From: Cliona cf. orientalis
Lineage: Eukaryota > Porifera > Demospongiae > Clionaida > Clionaidae
Reading direction: 5' to 3'
NCBI GenBank assembly: GCA_963930775.1
Contig: OZ005689.1
Location: 26,348,058-26,412,057, forward strand
Length of the DNA stretch: 64,000 nucleotides
Shown here: one piece after another, positions 1 to 12,035 of the stretch
Position numbering within the stretch: position 1 is the stretch's first letter
How the letters are laid out: each line of letters starts with the position of its first letter
Notes under the pieces: model-generated
The model's input: only the letters and a program-made list of their open reading frames with translations
Database searches by the model: none
Told to the model about the DNA's origin: nothing
Made by a program: the position numbers and the translations under genes

Positions 1-1357
1 CCTGATTGTGGAATGTGATTCAGTAGTAACCACTAATTACGTTATCTTGCATTTGCGGTGCTTCTCGCGCATGCCGCGCCATATATTGTAGTGTATCGGC
101 AACGCCCACACTTACTCTTCGTGACGTCACAAGGTCCTGAGGCCGGCCAGAAGCAAGAGAAAAATGGTCTTGGTCGACATTTTGCAAGTTCATATTCAAC
201 ACGAGCAAGGGATTTAGCCAAGGATATTGCACTGGGCAACTCTCGAGGTCAAACTGTCCATGTGATCTTCATATGACTTGGCTCTGACCTTTCGCATCAA
301 GTTGTCCAGTAAGCTGAAATCGAGCTAGCCACGAGTGTGGCGATTGATTGGTGAGCGATCGGCTCCATATCTCAACAACGATGACAGTTGAAGTAATGAA
401 ACTTCTTCCATCCTTTAGTAGAGTTGTAAAACTAATCTCTATGTGAGTCAGCTAGTCTACAGAGCTGTTTATACTATGACAGTACGTTATTGAATGTATA
501 AATTATTTTCATTTTTCATGATCTTATAATTCAACAAATACAGTAAATATTACTTAGTCAAGCAAATATACTATACTGCTAGTGGTACTCTCCTTCCAGC
601 TGAAGTATGAAAGCCTCAGCAGTCTTCGCATCAGGTTGTCCAGAATGTTGAAAATGAGTCGGCCAAAAATTTACGGCCGATATTCGGCCGTGTATAGTGA
701 GGTAGCTACACTTTGGACACGAACTGGACGTGCCCATATGTTGTTTAGCTAGTCTTCTTACAGTCTGCTGTGTTTCAAAACCCAGGAATATACCAGTAGC
801 CAGAAACTAAACTTTTTTGTCATGCATGTTGACCGCGATCGCGGCCTCCATATGTTCAATACAGCAACCGCAAACCGGAAGTGATCAGGCAAAAGCGAGG
901 GCTTAGCGTATACTGTTTTATGGTTAATATCTCCAAGGCAGTTTATAGTTAAGGCATCAAATTTGGTACAGAAGTACAACTCTGTGGTACCTACCAGCAC
1001 GCCAAATCAAGGTTCTTAACTACAAGTGAAACTCAAGAATCACAACCTAACCCTAACCCTAACCTAACCTAACATAAAAATGCACAAATTTCGGACATTT
1101 TCCTCTCTACATCCCAGACGAAAGTTCATTACACTCCATAATTTGACATGTATATAGTCCAATCATTGACCTAACTGTACAAAATTGAAACTGAATAAAT
1201 GCAAGATTCACATGTAAAATCTGCAGAAACCACAGTGGTCAAAATCTACTCTCTTGCCTGGTAGCAATGTACATGAAAATTTAATAATACAGAGCTTAAG
1301 ACTAGATAATAAAGCTATTCTTTTGCTAGTAACGAAGATAAATTTGCTAATTTCTCT
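1..1357. other. Gene-free flank
   Basis: No convincing exon or transposon end is seen apart from a short telomere-like run near 1045. A short phrase (ttcgcatca-gttgtccag) occurs near 290 and again near 627, about 335 bp apart, so part of this stretch may be an old tandem duplication. Confidence 0.4.
1045..1073 (-). repeat. Short interstitial telomere-like repeat
   Basis: Five CCTAA-type units, some as CCCTAA and some as CCTAA. This matches the metazoan telomere repeat TTAGGG on the minus strand but is too short to be a telomere. It could mark an old break repair or be chance. Confidence 0.5.
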
Positions 1358-2130
1358 CTAGGGACCCGAATATATAGCAGGTAGGCTGTGCTCTTCGAGC
1401 GGCCCAGAGTTTGAATCAGAGTCCTCAACACCATAGGCTGAGGCGGTTGTTGCCGCCCCGATTCTAAAACTATGTCCTGAGTAGTGGCTTGCCTCTATGC
1501 CGGCTGTTGACAACTTACCTCTTGTAATTCTGACAAAGCGATCTCGAGTTAAGGGAGTCTGGTTTTTAAGCATGAACAATGGGCCTTCTCCGGAGCCCCT
1601 GAGAGTGATACAGGCTGCCAAGGCCGCGCTAAAGGGCAGAGATCATTATTGGTACCACCCATGCAAATGGCGACCCCTTTTCTAAATGGGTCTGTTTTCG
1701 AAGCTTTGATGTTCACCTGGACAAATGTAGGGGAAGCCTTTGAATCGAACATAATATCACCATACGAAAGATGAGTGGAGCTATCGTAGTCTGTTTGAGT
1801 AGGGACAGTTATTTCTCCCGACCGAAAGAACCCGAAGAAACAGGTACAACAAGCTGCCCAGAGCATAACATTTTCCCATTTGGAAGGCTCTTTATCGAGC
1901 TGTCTCTGTAACCTACGAAGAATAGTAGGGGTGACTGGCAACCGAGTGCGAGCTGCCTCTGGTTGTCGCTTGGCTTGCTCAAGTTTTACGCCATGAAGTA
2001 GATACTCCAATATGGGCATGGAGGACATGTTGGGATCACCAAAGCCAGACATAATCTGCAAAAATCGCACAGGCGATAGGTAGCATTTGATAGTTTGATA
2101 TTTTACTTTCTGATCCACGAGGCTAGCCAC
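1358..2130 (-). pseudogene. DIRS tyrosine recombinase remnant
   Basis: The minus-strand reading gives an N-terminal helical part followed by WENVMLWAACCTCFFGFFRS and a C-terminal HSFRIGAAT block. The latter is the H-x-x-R box of tyrosine recombinases as found in DIRS elements, where the enzyme inserts a circular DNA intermediate. The plus-strand element at 16115-16885 has the same WAACCTC-FGFLRSGE and HSFRIGAG signatures, which supports the call. A fossil; several breaks across the element. Confidence 0.85.
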
Positions 2131-2450
2131 ATACCGGCATGTTTCCGTGACTGGGAGCGGGGTTGATTGGATTTCTGTACAAAATGACAGGAAGCATTTG
2201 TGGGCAGCGTCGTAAGAACGCCGGGTAGATGGGGCTAGAGCTCGATGAAGGAAGTGGTGAACAACTTGATCCAGTCTGGTGACATCGGTGACATCCAGTC
2301 TGGGGTCACCGATGTAAGATTCTGCGCCTTAGAGGTGTGGGGAGATGGTTTGCCTGTGGGTGGGAGAGAAATGAATGCATGCCATTTCATGATAGGGTGT
2401 CGGCATCCGAGTTGCATTTTCCGGGAATGTGTCTTGCAGTAAGAGTGAAA

Positions 2451-4090
2451 TTAGAATAGGCAGCGTATCATATGAGCCAGATGAGGTTCCTTATATGAGC
2501 CTGTGTTAATCACATTAATCACAGCTTCGTTATCCGAATGGCACAGGTTCTTTTTCCCCAACCAATAATGGCCCCATGTACTGGCAGCAAGCACAACTGG
2601 AAGTAGTTCTTTAGGGGCAAGACACCCATGGGAGTTGAAACCAGTGTCTTTCCCACAGTACTGCGAAGCGTCTATGTGGAAATCTGAGTCTGGGGCTTGC
2701 CGGTTGAGGCGATACAAGATCGATTCCTCGTTTGAAGATGAGATGAATGTCTGCCACCAGTGCAGGTCCGCCCGGAAGGATGATGTGTTGAGCCTGGTGT
2801 AATGATGTGGCTTTTTGAGTCCTTAGAGCAACTAAAGCATGCTCAGGTGCATTAAGGACTGGGAAGGGCAGCAATGGCTACAACTATAGGAGTATTCCAG
2901 ATCCTGGTATCTCCACTTGTGAGCATCATTTATTGAAAGTGAAGGTATCAACAGAAAGTACTAGCCTTTCTCTGTCCAAAAACCGCACTCACGCCCACTA
3001 AATGACGTCACTCACACTTTGGTGGCTTCCCGAACTGGTACACTACGGAGCCCTACTCTCGCAGAGGCGGCCCACTTCTATACCCCTTGAGCCTGCCTTA
3101 TCAACTTCTGTACTTTCTCAATGACCTAAACTAACTTCTGAACGGAGAGCTTCTTGATAGCTAGCCCATGAAGGGAGTAGCAACTGAAAAGGTCGTTTTG
3201 ATGGGGTCTAGAACCCACTATTAGGGCTTATAACTAGTGATGGGAAGTATTTCAAAACAAGTGCTCCGTTAAACTATCTCAGTACATCAGGAAGAACCTT
3301 TCTATGTCAGTGAGGTAAGCTTCAGGTATCGTCTTCCTCGCCGCCTCTTCAATCTACCTCTCTTGCCTTTGAAGCAGCCATTTCTGCTGACTAAGCAGTG
3401 CAATTGAACTTTGACCCACATAGGTGCAATACAAGCACCAACGCGTGGTTAATGCGGTTACCACGGAATGTCAATTTTGTGCTGACTGACAGTCCTTAAT
3501 GCACCTGAGTGCCCGAATAAACCTCCCTGGACGCACCACTTTTGCGGCATGTTGGAGGTGCCCAATTAGTGATTGGAGCTCTCTGCGGGTGCAGTCCTTT
3601 CTTCCCTTCCAGGCTGCGAGAAGGCTTTTAAATTGATCAAGCTTTTCTTCTGGCAAGGTGATCTCCATGCTCACTGTATCGATCTGTATGCCCAGGAAAA
3701 CTAGGCATGTTGTTGGGCCAGTGCATTTGTGAGCTGCTACCGGGATACCGAGCTCCTTGCAGGCATCAAGGAGAGTTTCTAGACTACGTGCACATTCGCT
3801 TGATGCTGGCGTGCCGATTACGACGAAGTCATCCAGGTAGTATTAGCTTAGGTACTCTAGCTCTCACGATCCACTCTAGGGCGTCGGCAACCGAGTTGAA
3901 TATTTTTGGGGCTGACCTAAGGCCAAATGAGAGTATTTGGTCAATGTAGAGCAGACCCTTCCACTTCATGCCCAATAGCGGCCGATCCTCTGAGTGGACC
4001 GGAATGATACGGAAAGCTGACTCAACATCCATTTTGGTTAACTGAGCTCCCTTCCCAAGAGCCACCACTTGCTCAATGATGTCATCCACG
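2451..4090 (-). pseudogene. DIRS reverse transcriptase / RNase H remnants
   Basis: At 3829-4089 the minus strand reads KMDVESAFRIIPVH and FGLRSAPKIFN, the palm of a DIRS-like reverse transcriptase. At 3471-3674 follows the connection segment (LIGHLQHAAKVVRPGR). At 2451-2717 lies the RNase H-like part with HIDAS and KELLPVVLAAS. The same motifs appear in the plus-strand copy (KMDIEEAYRIVPIH, FGLRSAPIIF, KVVRPGRSF, IKELIPITLA). A block of about 630 bp separates the connection and RNase H parts and looks inserted. Confidence 0.85.
2842..3509. repeat. Insertion in DIRS copy 1 bounded by a 20-bp inverted repeat
   Basis: Positions 2842-2861 and 3490-3509 are exact reverse complements over 20 bp (starting CTCAGGTGCATTAAGG). 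The copy at 3490-3509 is ordinary DIRS sequence (part of the connection domain), and the block between has no DIRS similarity I can see. No target duplication was found. It could be an inverted templated insertion at a repaired break rather than a transposon. Confidence 0.5.
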
Positions 4091-4709
4091 GTGATGTAAG
4101 TCAGAGAAGCACAGCCCCATCTATGCCATCATTGATGCTAAGGTCATCTGGGGCTGAAACATTAACAATCAGCTGCCACTTCCCTGGTTGGCTTGATTTG
4201 GGAATTACCCCAAATGGATTTATTTGGGCATTTGGGGAGCAACTTGGGTGGGGGGAGTGGGCCCGCAATATGGCCCAAGAAGCATTCTTTCCCCAGGTAC
4301 TGCTGTACGATCTCTGGGTTATTCAGGGCAGATAGCATATTCCTGCAGGAAGAGCGCAGCTGCTGTCTATGGTTGAATCCGATTCTGAACCCGTTAGTTA
4401 TCCCTGACAGGATGTAATATTTAAAGTCTGAGTCCGTGTGGCACTATAGAGCATTCTCCCATGCCTTTGCTATTAACGGGGTCCGCATTTCAGTAATGGC
4501 TCTTGGGAGAGTTGCCGCTTCATTTCAATGGCACCTATCTAGGTGCATTAGGTCATGGGTGTATTGGTTAGCCTCTGAGGTAGGGTGATGGGTGGGACCT
4601 GCATGGCAACATGCATTGTTGAAGTAATAATTATAAGAGGAGGGATGACTGCTGCTTATGTCACACTCCCCTTATGTGGAGTGGAGAAAGCAGTCATATG
4701 TACCGGTTG

Positions 4710-4776
4710 GGTTTGGGGGGGGGGGGGGGAAGGAACATAATATTATTATTAATATTATTATTAATATTATTATTAC
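4710..4776. repeat. Poly-G tract and ATT microsatellite
   Basis: A run of about 14 G followed closely by an (ATT/ATTAAT)n tract. Confidence 0.9.
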
Positions 4777-5329
4777 AATCATATGTCATTAATAAATGTA
4801 CATCGCCAGAATCGATATAAGAAATAGTTAAAGTTAATGCAGCGTTAATGGTCGGTATGACATCACATCTTTGCTATCCCTTGATCCTTTGGACCTGGTG
4901 TTGGTTTCCCTGCTTTGCAGGCTATTCTGGGATGACGGCCTGAGCAGAGCACATGTGCCTGAACTTGCATACATTTCCATAGTGGCATGATCCCCGGTTA
5001 AACAGATAGCATATGTCACTCCTAGCAGGTGCAGATGGCAACAATGCAGGGCGCTTAGTTGGGGGTGAGTCTGCATAGGATCCTTGTGGCATTGGAGAGT
5101 GATGGCTGGGAGGCTGCGGGCTGGGGTAGTGATTGTATTATGGGAACTGCTGCTTGGAGCTATCTGGATTTTCTTGGCATGGCCAGTAAAGATTCGATTA
5201 TAGATAAGGGTGTCTATTGCCAACCATTTGCGGTTCCCCGTGGCTGCTGCCTTCTCGCGGAAAGCCTCATCATAATTTTTCCAAGCAGGGTCTTCAAACT
5301 CCTGGGCTACCCTGATGATAGCGAACATA

Positions 5330-5749
5330 TGTGACAGGATCTGAGAAAAGGGACCATTTCGCGCCATTCCCGAATTTTCATTTTAAAACGCTTATATCTC
5401 TGGAACCATAGCAGCTATGAACTTCAAACCTGGCATGAATATTCTTCAATCATCCTACTACACTCGCTGCAAATCGCGGGCCCCGCCCACTTCCGGTGTG
5501 GGCGGGGCGAGCGCGCGCGTCGATCGCGTTCGAAAATCGCCGTTTTATGCCTCACTTTGGCGGCTCACCGCTCGGGACAGGAGGCTTGCTCAGGCTTCTA
5601 ACGTTGGAACTGTGAAGTAGAAGGTCCAAACTGCTAATATACCAAGCCAGAAGCCTAGGGCTCTTGAGGCCTTGAAATGGTGACTGTTTGAAAAATGGCA
5701 AAAAATCGCGTTTAGCGCGAAATGGTCCCTTTTCTCAGATCCTGTCACA
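5330..5749. mobile_element. MITE with TATGTGAC ends, TA target
   Basis: A 420-bp insertion with imperfect inverted ends beginning TGTGACAGGATCTGAG and ending CTCAGATCCTGTCACA. The arms match for about 35 bp, through GGGACCATTTCGCG. TA flanks both sides (5328-5329 and 5750-5751). The interior is GC-rich and non-coding. It interrupts the gag remnant of DIRS copy 1, so it is younger. It shares the TATGTGAC terminus with the family at 14938 and 59653, though the interiors differ. Confidence 0.8.
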
Positions 5750-6199
5750 TATAGGCTAGCAGTTCTTTGACAGCTGGTGGATCCTGTTTGTCGACAGCTG
5801 CCATGAAAACGGCAAAGCACTGCGCCCATGTGATTATATCTCTAATTGGTTTGTGCGTTATCTCAAGACCGGGCAAGATGATGTACTTCTGAGGATCTGG
5901 GTCGGGATTTATAGCATCCAGTGGTTTGAGTTCAGCCAGATCAACAAACTCCCAGTGTGCAATTTTCTCGTAAACCTTCTTTAGGTATGGCGGGCAGGCC
6001 GTCCCTGATCCAAATTTTATTCTCCCGAGTGCCGGACCCTTACTTGGGCAGAAACAAATTGAGTAGGTCAGAGGCAGAATCGGATGGGTTGGGTGTGGCT
6101 AGGGTGGCGGATGTGCCCAAGTGGGTGCGGGGGGGGTCTGTGCTGGCCGGCAGATCAGCTGATTTGGGAAAGGACCCCAGTGTGACTATGGGGGTGGGG

Positions 6200-6218
6200 G
6201 AGGGGGAAGAGAGAGAGC

Positions 6219-6252
<34 letters not shown>

Positions 6253-6284
6253 TGTGAGCATTGGGGGGGGGGGGGGGGGGGGAA
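6200..6284. repeat. GA microsatellite and poly-G tract
   Basis: A (GA)n-rich tract from about 6208 to 6252, then about 19 consecutive G. Protein-like reading frames across it are low-complexity artefacts. Confidence 0.9.
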
Positions 6285-7140
6285 GAGAGAGGGAGTGGGT
6301 GGTATGCCTGGCCTATGCAGGGGGGCCTTGGCTTGTATAGTATGATAGGCTGCTTTTGACAGCTTGTATGTTACGACTGGCCACGTAGTTTGTGGCCACA
6401 AGGAATTCCCCATAGATTGCACAGTGCCTTTGCCTGGCTGTTATATAGGTACTTGAAAAGGGGCTAATATAAGCAAGCCTATATCTCAGATTCGGTGCTG
6501 TTGATACCAACTCTATGTTGGTGCCCGTTGCCCCTAGCAATTGCTAGTGCAACCCAGTGTCAGTACTAATTTACCGAAGTACCGTCCCAACCCTGCATTG
6601 GTTGCCATGCCAACCCGGTGTTGGTAGCTGCATTGCGAGGAGCAGACTTCCCGCCAGGCCTTGCTGTCGGGAGAATGCCCTTAGTGTAGAGGGTGCAGCC
6701 CTGTGCTAGCGCCAACCCTGTGTTGGCACTGCCCCTTTGCCCTGTGCGCGGAGACAGTGAGCAATTGCACCCTTGATTGTGGTTGCGCCGTTGTACCATT
6801 ATCTCCCCTACATATGCATGAGGCATGAGGCTGGGTATGGGAGAATACAACATTAATTTTAGTGCTGAACAGCAATCCTGTCCGTACCCCACTCACCTTG
6901 GTTGCCAGGCGTTGTGGACGAGGAGGATCCCGGACCCGTCTTCGGGTGGTGTCCGCTGGCTGCCAGCTGTTTCAGGACAGAGTTGGTCACCTGAGTGGCC
7001 AAGGATTCGACTAGCTCTGGCGGCAGCTGTAGTGGTTGAGCTGAAACTAGCTGAGGCGGATCAGCTGGAGGGTCGTCTTTGGGAGGATCGTCCTTAGGAG
7101 GGTCTAAGGAGCGCCTGTCTTTAGCTGCGTCCGACATACT

Positions 7141-7454
7141 CGCCCCAGTGTGAAGAGCCGCCGACCGCCTGGGGGTCCGGAGTCAAACTGATTTTCTTGT
7201 ACGATGCAGGCGTAAAAAAAAAGCCTCTGCTTCTCGATCTGCTGCCTTCTTGGCCAGGTTTGCAATATGACAGAGCCAAGGGCGGGAAGGCTGTGGTTAG
7301 CTTGCGCGTGCGACTGATGCGCAAGCTCGTGCTGCTTGGCGGGTGAGGTGTGCTTGCGCAATTGCTGCAGCACCCAACTCACCCCTCGCATGTTAACGAT
7401 TTAACCGTAATAACTCACACAGCCTTCCAGCCGGGGCCTTGAAAGCACAATCTT
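7141..7454 (-). other. Probable 5' leader of DIRS copy 1
   Basis: Lies just upstream of the minus-strand gag start and has no gene. I looked for a matching repeat beyond the recombinase end (below 1358) and found none by eye. Confidence 0.3.
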
Positions 7455-7854
7455 GGCAAATTATGGAGTCCGAGTGTCTTAGTGCTTGAATGGACTACTG
7501 ATAGATATGACAAAGAATAGACCTCGCCTCTCGCTTCGCTTGAGGCTCTCAGTAGCTAGCGCCAGCGCCTGCTTAGCAGGCCTCTCGAAACGCGCGGCGC
7601 TTTCGCACCGATCGTTTGACAATGCATCTCTAGCTGTAGCTATGGCCCGAGGCACTCTTCTTTGTACATACGTTCCTACAGTTCCGATCAATCCTGAGCC
7701 TTGTAGTGCGGCTTCTCTCCGCCTGTGCTGTGCATTCATAGCAACTGGGCGCATTCAAGGTCATCTTTGATACGTATCCACACCCTCATGTAATGACACG
7801 GACTATAATAAGAAACTTGTTGCTCTGAAAAATATTTTTCGTAGTATATAGTAC
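7455..7854. repeat. Dispersed repeat, copy 1 of 2
   Basis: Resembles 51740-52075. Both contain CGCCTCTCGCTTC, then GCAGGCCT-TCGAAA-GCGCGGCGCTT and AATGCATCTCTA, and both end with ctgaaaaatatttttcgt. The family is GC-rich inside with an AT-rich right end. Open frames across it are not shared in reading between the copies. Confidence 0.6.
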
Positions 7855-8225
7855 AAGTATAAACAATTGAATAAAATTGAAGAATGAAGTAGGGATGGCA
7901 GGATCAAAAAGTACACAAAGAAGAGATAATCGCATCTCTACTACACATCCCTACGCTTGCGTTTCTCGACTATTGTGCACCTATTAATCATGCATGGTTG
8001 ATGTGTTTGTTGAGTACGGCATGTGCATGGGAGACATTCGTACAGGTTGTTCCCTAGTTGTCACAATGGTTTGGGTTTCAATCATTATTACTGGCTATTT
8101 TTTGCACCCCTCAAAAAGCAAGCGTAGGGATGTATAGTAGAGATGCGATTATCTCTTGTTTGTGTACTTTTTGATCCTGCCATCCCTACTTCATTCTTCA
8201 ATTTTATTCAATTGTTTTTATACTC
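7855..8225. mobile_element. MITE with about 110-bp inverted arms
   Basis: The left arm (about 7855-7968) and right arm (about 8112-8225) are near-perfect reverse complements. They include AGTAGGGATGGCAGGATC and AGAGATAATCGCATCTCTA, around a short loop. It lies directly beside the repeat at 7455. A relative carrying AGTAGGGATGGTAGGATC is at 48637. Confidence 0.85.
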
Positions 8226-9230
8226 ATTTCTGTTCTTTTTTAGTGTAATTTATCAATGCCATCTAACATGGTTTGCTCATTATGTGGAAGATGGGAGGTG
8301 CGTAAAATTCTTTGCCACGCCCCTCATTAACTTGCGTTCATAATAATTATAGTTATTTAATATGACGATGAACAGGATCGGACAAAGAAGGCTGTTTTAG
8401 GCGGCCCAAGTAGTGGTGAAATTTTTCTGCTTAGGGAGATAACCAAGTTCTAAGTTTTACTGTTGGCAGCAGCTAGCTACCCGGCATAATTTTATGATCT
8501 GTACGTTTAATACCGCTGCTCGAGCCTTGCGCCTTCATATTGTCTATGATAGATCCAGTGTAGCACTAGCTCTGCAATTGCTAGCGAGTATCTCGCCTAT
8601 GCCTAGCACCTCACCGTTACTCGAGCTTTGAATCTTCATGTCCATGATCGGTCCAGCGTGCCGTTGCATGCGCTAGCGATGTACGAGCTAGTAATCATCT
8701 AAACTAGCTCGCCTAGGCCTACATAGGTGCCTAGGGCAAGACGCTGTCACATGACTTCACCATGGCAACATATTCCGAGCATGCGTATTTATATCACAAA
8801 ATGGCGTATCAGACGCACCCATTCGATAATGCGCCGTACACACCCACTATTACGTAGCTGTCGAGATACGGCCAAACTTGCGTGCCACTGTACTGCGCGC
8901 TACAAAATAGAATGGATATATACTCAAAGTAAGATGAGCGGTGGAGGCAGTCTTGAGCTAGCCCAAGAAACTAGAAAGAAAGAATGAGAAATGGCCTATT
9001 TTTTGAACATCTGGTTCTGACGTTTACAAATGTTTTGATGAATGATCTTGGTCTTGTTAGATGCACAATTTGCTGGAGATTCTGATTTTCACATTTAGAA
9101 TTTTCACAAAATTACCTATTTTGAGACATTTGGGTATTTGTAATGTATTACATATATGGCATATCCGGGCCATCCCTACTTATAGAGTCTACCGACTCTA
9201 TGATAACTATAATAGTATAATACTTGGCAA
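8226..9230. other. Intergenic, with an old tandem duplication
   Basis: About 8518-8590 and 8630-8700 are diverged tandem copies (CTCGAGC-TTG...TCTTCAT...GATCGGTCCAG-GTG...GCTAGCGA). A short plus-strand frame ends MSGGGSLELAQETRKKE at 8937-8987 but has no splice or homology support. From 9155 to 9180 the sequence is the reverse complement of 25495-25519. Confidence 0.4.
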
Positions 9231-9298
9231 TTTGGGGGGGGGGGGGGGGGGGAAATCCCAGCATGCCCCCCTCCCCCCTGTAGTAATCCCTGCATGTG
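9231..9298 (-). mobile_element. Solo hAT-like end with poly-G tract
   Basis: Read on the minus strand it is CAGGGATTACTACAGGGG, more G/A, CATGCTGGGATTT, then a run of about 18 C (poly-G on the plus strand). CAGGG termini are typical of hAT elements. The same plan recurs at 31880-31925. No partner end or target duplication is evident. Confidence 0.45.
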
Positions 9299-10191
9299 TT
9301 AACTAACTGTGTCCATAATGTAAACTCACTGGGTGGTTGCATGGAGGTGGACTGGATCTGGGACCGGGCAGCTCTGCGAGCTATAAGAAATAACATAGTC
9401 ACAATAAGAAATTCTGCTTATCATTACACATGCATGCATGTACTGTAATAAACTTATTACATACACACTACCCCCAAGGGTGGGGACACAAGAAGTGGGC
9501 CAGCAATTAGTACCGGAAAATTACCAGGAGCTGTGCATTGACTTTTCATGCACATTAATCGTAGAGACCTTTTTCATGCACATCATTCAATTTTCTAGGA
9601 ATTCCGAAAGGTTGATCTAAGTAACAAACGAGCTATATCTCAGAAACCACTTCGAGTTGAGATATGAAACGTTCACCATACGATACGCAAGTGAATGGGC
9701 TCTCTAACGACCCTTGAAGCAAGCTAATGGGTTGATACTTGGAGCTGCAATTTTGATTTATCGCTCTATGGAATTTTGTATGTAAAAGGTAACTCTGCCC
9801 ATAACTCACACGTGAAACCACTGCCATCTAATCGGCCTCGTTGAAGGCTAATTTTTGATAGCTAAACATAGAGCAACTGCAATGACATTCACTTCTGCAT
9901 GGCAAATTCAAACTGAATCACTCACTTTGTAAGATCGACTATCTGACATTTTACACAAACTAGCATAGCAGTAATATCAACCAAGTGGAAAGGCATCCAT
10001 ATGTACAGAAATTTCAGACTGTACACGAGTCTTGTAAATTTCATGTAAATTCACTTCCGCATGGCAAACATTGTTTTCTATGGGTGATGATGTCACATGC
10101 AGTCACTCTATTGGGCATTGCCACTTCAGTAACACTTTAAATTTCAGCTGAATTTTTGGGCCCGTCTGAATCCCTGTATTTTTTCATGGAG
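9299..10191. other. Intergenic, no gene seen
   Basis: AT-rich sequence up to the start of DIRS copy 2. Weakly similar to 22620-22720 (gcaattttgatt...tatggaa...aattt), so some may be old repeat. Confidence 0.35.
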
Positions 10192-10408
10192 TTTAATGAC
10201 AGTTAAACGCAGTTAACTCGTTCACGCTCCCAGCCACTTCGCTGGTATGGGGAGTGTGCGGGGCGGGGTCTCTTCCAGCTCCTACGGTAGGCATGCGCAA
10301 ACGGGGTCTCTGCCCACTGCTACGGACATATTAGATGGGCATGCGCAAAGCAAGGCCATTACATCGTAGTTTTCCGACAAGACGCGAGAAAAAGAAGGCT
10401 ACGAATCT
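10192..10408 (+). repeat. DIRS split direct repeat A1
   Basis: Starts TTTAATGACAGTTAAACGC and runs to GACGCGAGAAAAA. It recurs as A2 at 17320-17534 in the same orientation with scattered substitutions (about 17 in 205 by eye). Confidence 0.9.
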
Positions 10409-10465
10409 CTTCTGGATATTCGCACAGGATCCTGGTTTTCGGGGTATTTCTGACGGGAAACCACG

Positions 10466-11720
10466 ATGGCAGACAAAGAAGGCGTCAACCCCACGAAAAA
10501 GGACGATCCAGGAGAGGGATCCAGCAAACTCGTGCTGTCAGCGGGTGATAGAGACGCCATTGTTGAATCACTCCTGAAGAACCTCACGGAAACGGGAAAG
10601 ACAGATGCCCCAACCCCCGGGGACTCAGGTGAGAGAGCCAAATCACTTATGGCTACCAATAGATATACGGCTACCAGGGCCATGCCTGAAACGGCGGCCA
10701 TGCCCCTTGCTAGCATCCCACTTCCCGGGCAGCTACCACCACAGCTCACCATTAACTATTCTCCTTTCCCTCACAGACGCACCCGCCTTAGGAAGTCCCC
10801 CAGACGGCAAAGTTCAAAAAACTATTCCTCTTATTAACCCAACAAGCTCACAACCCAGCCTCAAAGAAGCCTGAGCTAGCATCCTTGAGACGCACTTGGA
10901 TAAACATAAACCATCAAAGCAATTGTACATCAGCGCAGGTCTCCCTATTCTTCCCAAACGCTTGGTTGACAAAATGACCAACTGGGAATACATCAATTTT
11001 AATGAGCTGATCCTCTTTTGCGACCCCACAGCAGAAGAAGATAAAGAGTAGGAAGCCACTTCAGACAGATTCCAACTCTTTCCCGAGCTTGGCCTGGTTC
11101 AACCGGGCCATAAACTCCAGTACACCTTCCTACAGTGGGCCAACTATTTCATCACATACAATGCCGTGATGGCCTCTAAGACCCCAGAAATTGTCAGCCA
11201 CAGGTGTGCGTATTTCAGTACAATCTTGAAAGCTAGCAAAGAGTACACAGCTGACCTGTGGAGACTGTATGACTTTCAATACAGACAGCAGGCAGCCGCA
11301 ACTAACAATAAGGATTGGTCTGTAGTAGATACCTCCCTATTTAGCCGCTGTCTTACCGGCCATGCTAAAAAGGTATCCAGCTGCTCAAACTACGGCTCAC
11401 TGAAACACGACACCCCAGACTGCCCCAGGCGCAAGGGTAAACGCCCAGCAAATGAAGAAAACAGCTCCCAACTGGCAAAGAAGCCAAAAACCAATCTGTG
11501 CTACAATTACATTTATAAGCGGCCCTGCTATCAAAAACCCCATGCAAATGGAAACATGGCTGCATTCGCTGTCAAGCAGACAATCATCCCATGCTGGATT
11601 GCCCCAAACATAACAAGAAGGAACCAGAAAGGAAGCCCTAACACAGACTTAACAGCAACAGACATGCTAACTAGCTGCTCTCACTTATACCATGGTCATA
11701 ATCCTAACACGGACTTTAAA
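10466..11720 (+). pseudogene. DIRS gag-like ORF remnant
   Basis: Begins MADKEGVNPTKKDD, matching in character the acidic N-terminus of DIRS copy 1. The middle part has LWRLYDFQYRQQAAATNN and TGHAKK. After this come a Cys/His-containing stretch (SSCSNYGSLKHDTPDC) and a basic patch, as expected of a nucleic-acid-binding gag. The start 58 bp after A1 fits the first ORF. A fossil. Confidence 0.75.
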
Positions 11721-12035
11721 TAACAATGGTCAGGCTAACCATACCATAATCTTATTATGTAATCATTGCTGTGTCAAAATTCCGTATATTATTGTAATCA
11801 ATGTTCTCTCATTAACCGGGTCTCTACTCGCACTCACATGATACATACACACATACATGCACACATACGTGACTCATTCATACCGGCGTGTACCGGTACT
11901 GCAGGGCCCTCCTACTCTACTGAAAAATATAGTTACAGCCCACAAACTGAAAGAACTCAACGGCCACAGACATAAACTCCCAGAAACAAATCCTCTCCTT
12001 AGAGGGTCACATCACTCCCCTCTCCGAGTAGCGGC

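Larger units (their letters stand above)
4834..7137 (-). pseudogene. DIRS gag-like ORF remnant
   Basis: The N-terminus (7137 downward) is acidic and proline-rich, with repeats of DPPKD. The C-terminal part (5330 to 4834) reads WKNYDEAFREKAAATGN and TGHAKK. The second DIRS copy has the matching LWRLYDFQYRQQAAATNN and TGHAKK, which identifies both as the same first ORF, presumed gag. A 420-bp MITE sits inside it, and a poly-G/GA-rich stretch near 6.2 kb lies between the two recognisable ends. A fossil. Confidence 0.75.
1358..7140 (-). mobile_element. DIRS-type retroelement fossil, copy 1
   Basis: A minus-strand tyrosine-recombinase retroelement. Reading from high to low coordinates the parts are gag-like (7137 to 4834), reverse transcriptase (about 4090 to 3470), RNase H-like (about 2874 to 2451) and tyrosine recombinase (2130 to 1358). 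This order is that of the DIRS/PAT/Ngaro group. It is clearly broken, with several breaks, and carries at least two later insertions (5330-5749 and about 2862-3489). No terminal repeats could be paired, so its true ends may lie a few hundred bases further out. It looks older than the second DIRS copy. Confidence 0.85.

Noticed and set aside
1045-1073. A chromosome end.
   Set aside because: Only about five degenerate units, with unique sequence on both sides.
6040-6422. Several overlapping frames of 70-130 codons with Ser/Leu or Gly/Arg runs.
   Set aside because: Driven by the GA and poly-G tracts lying inside the DIRS fossil.
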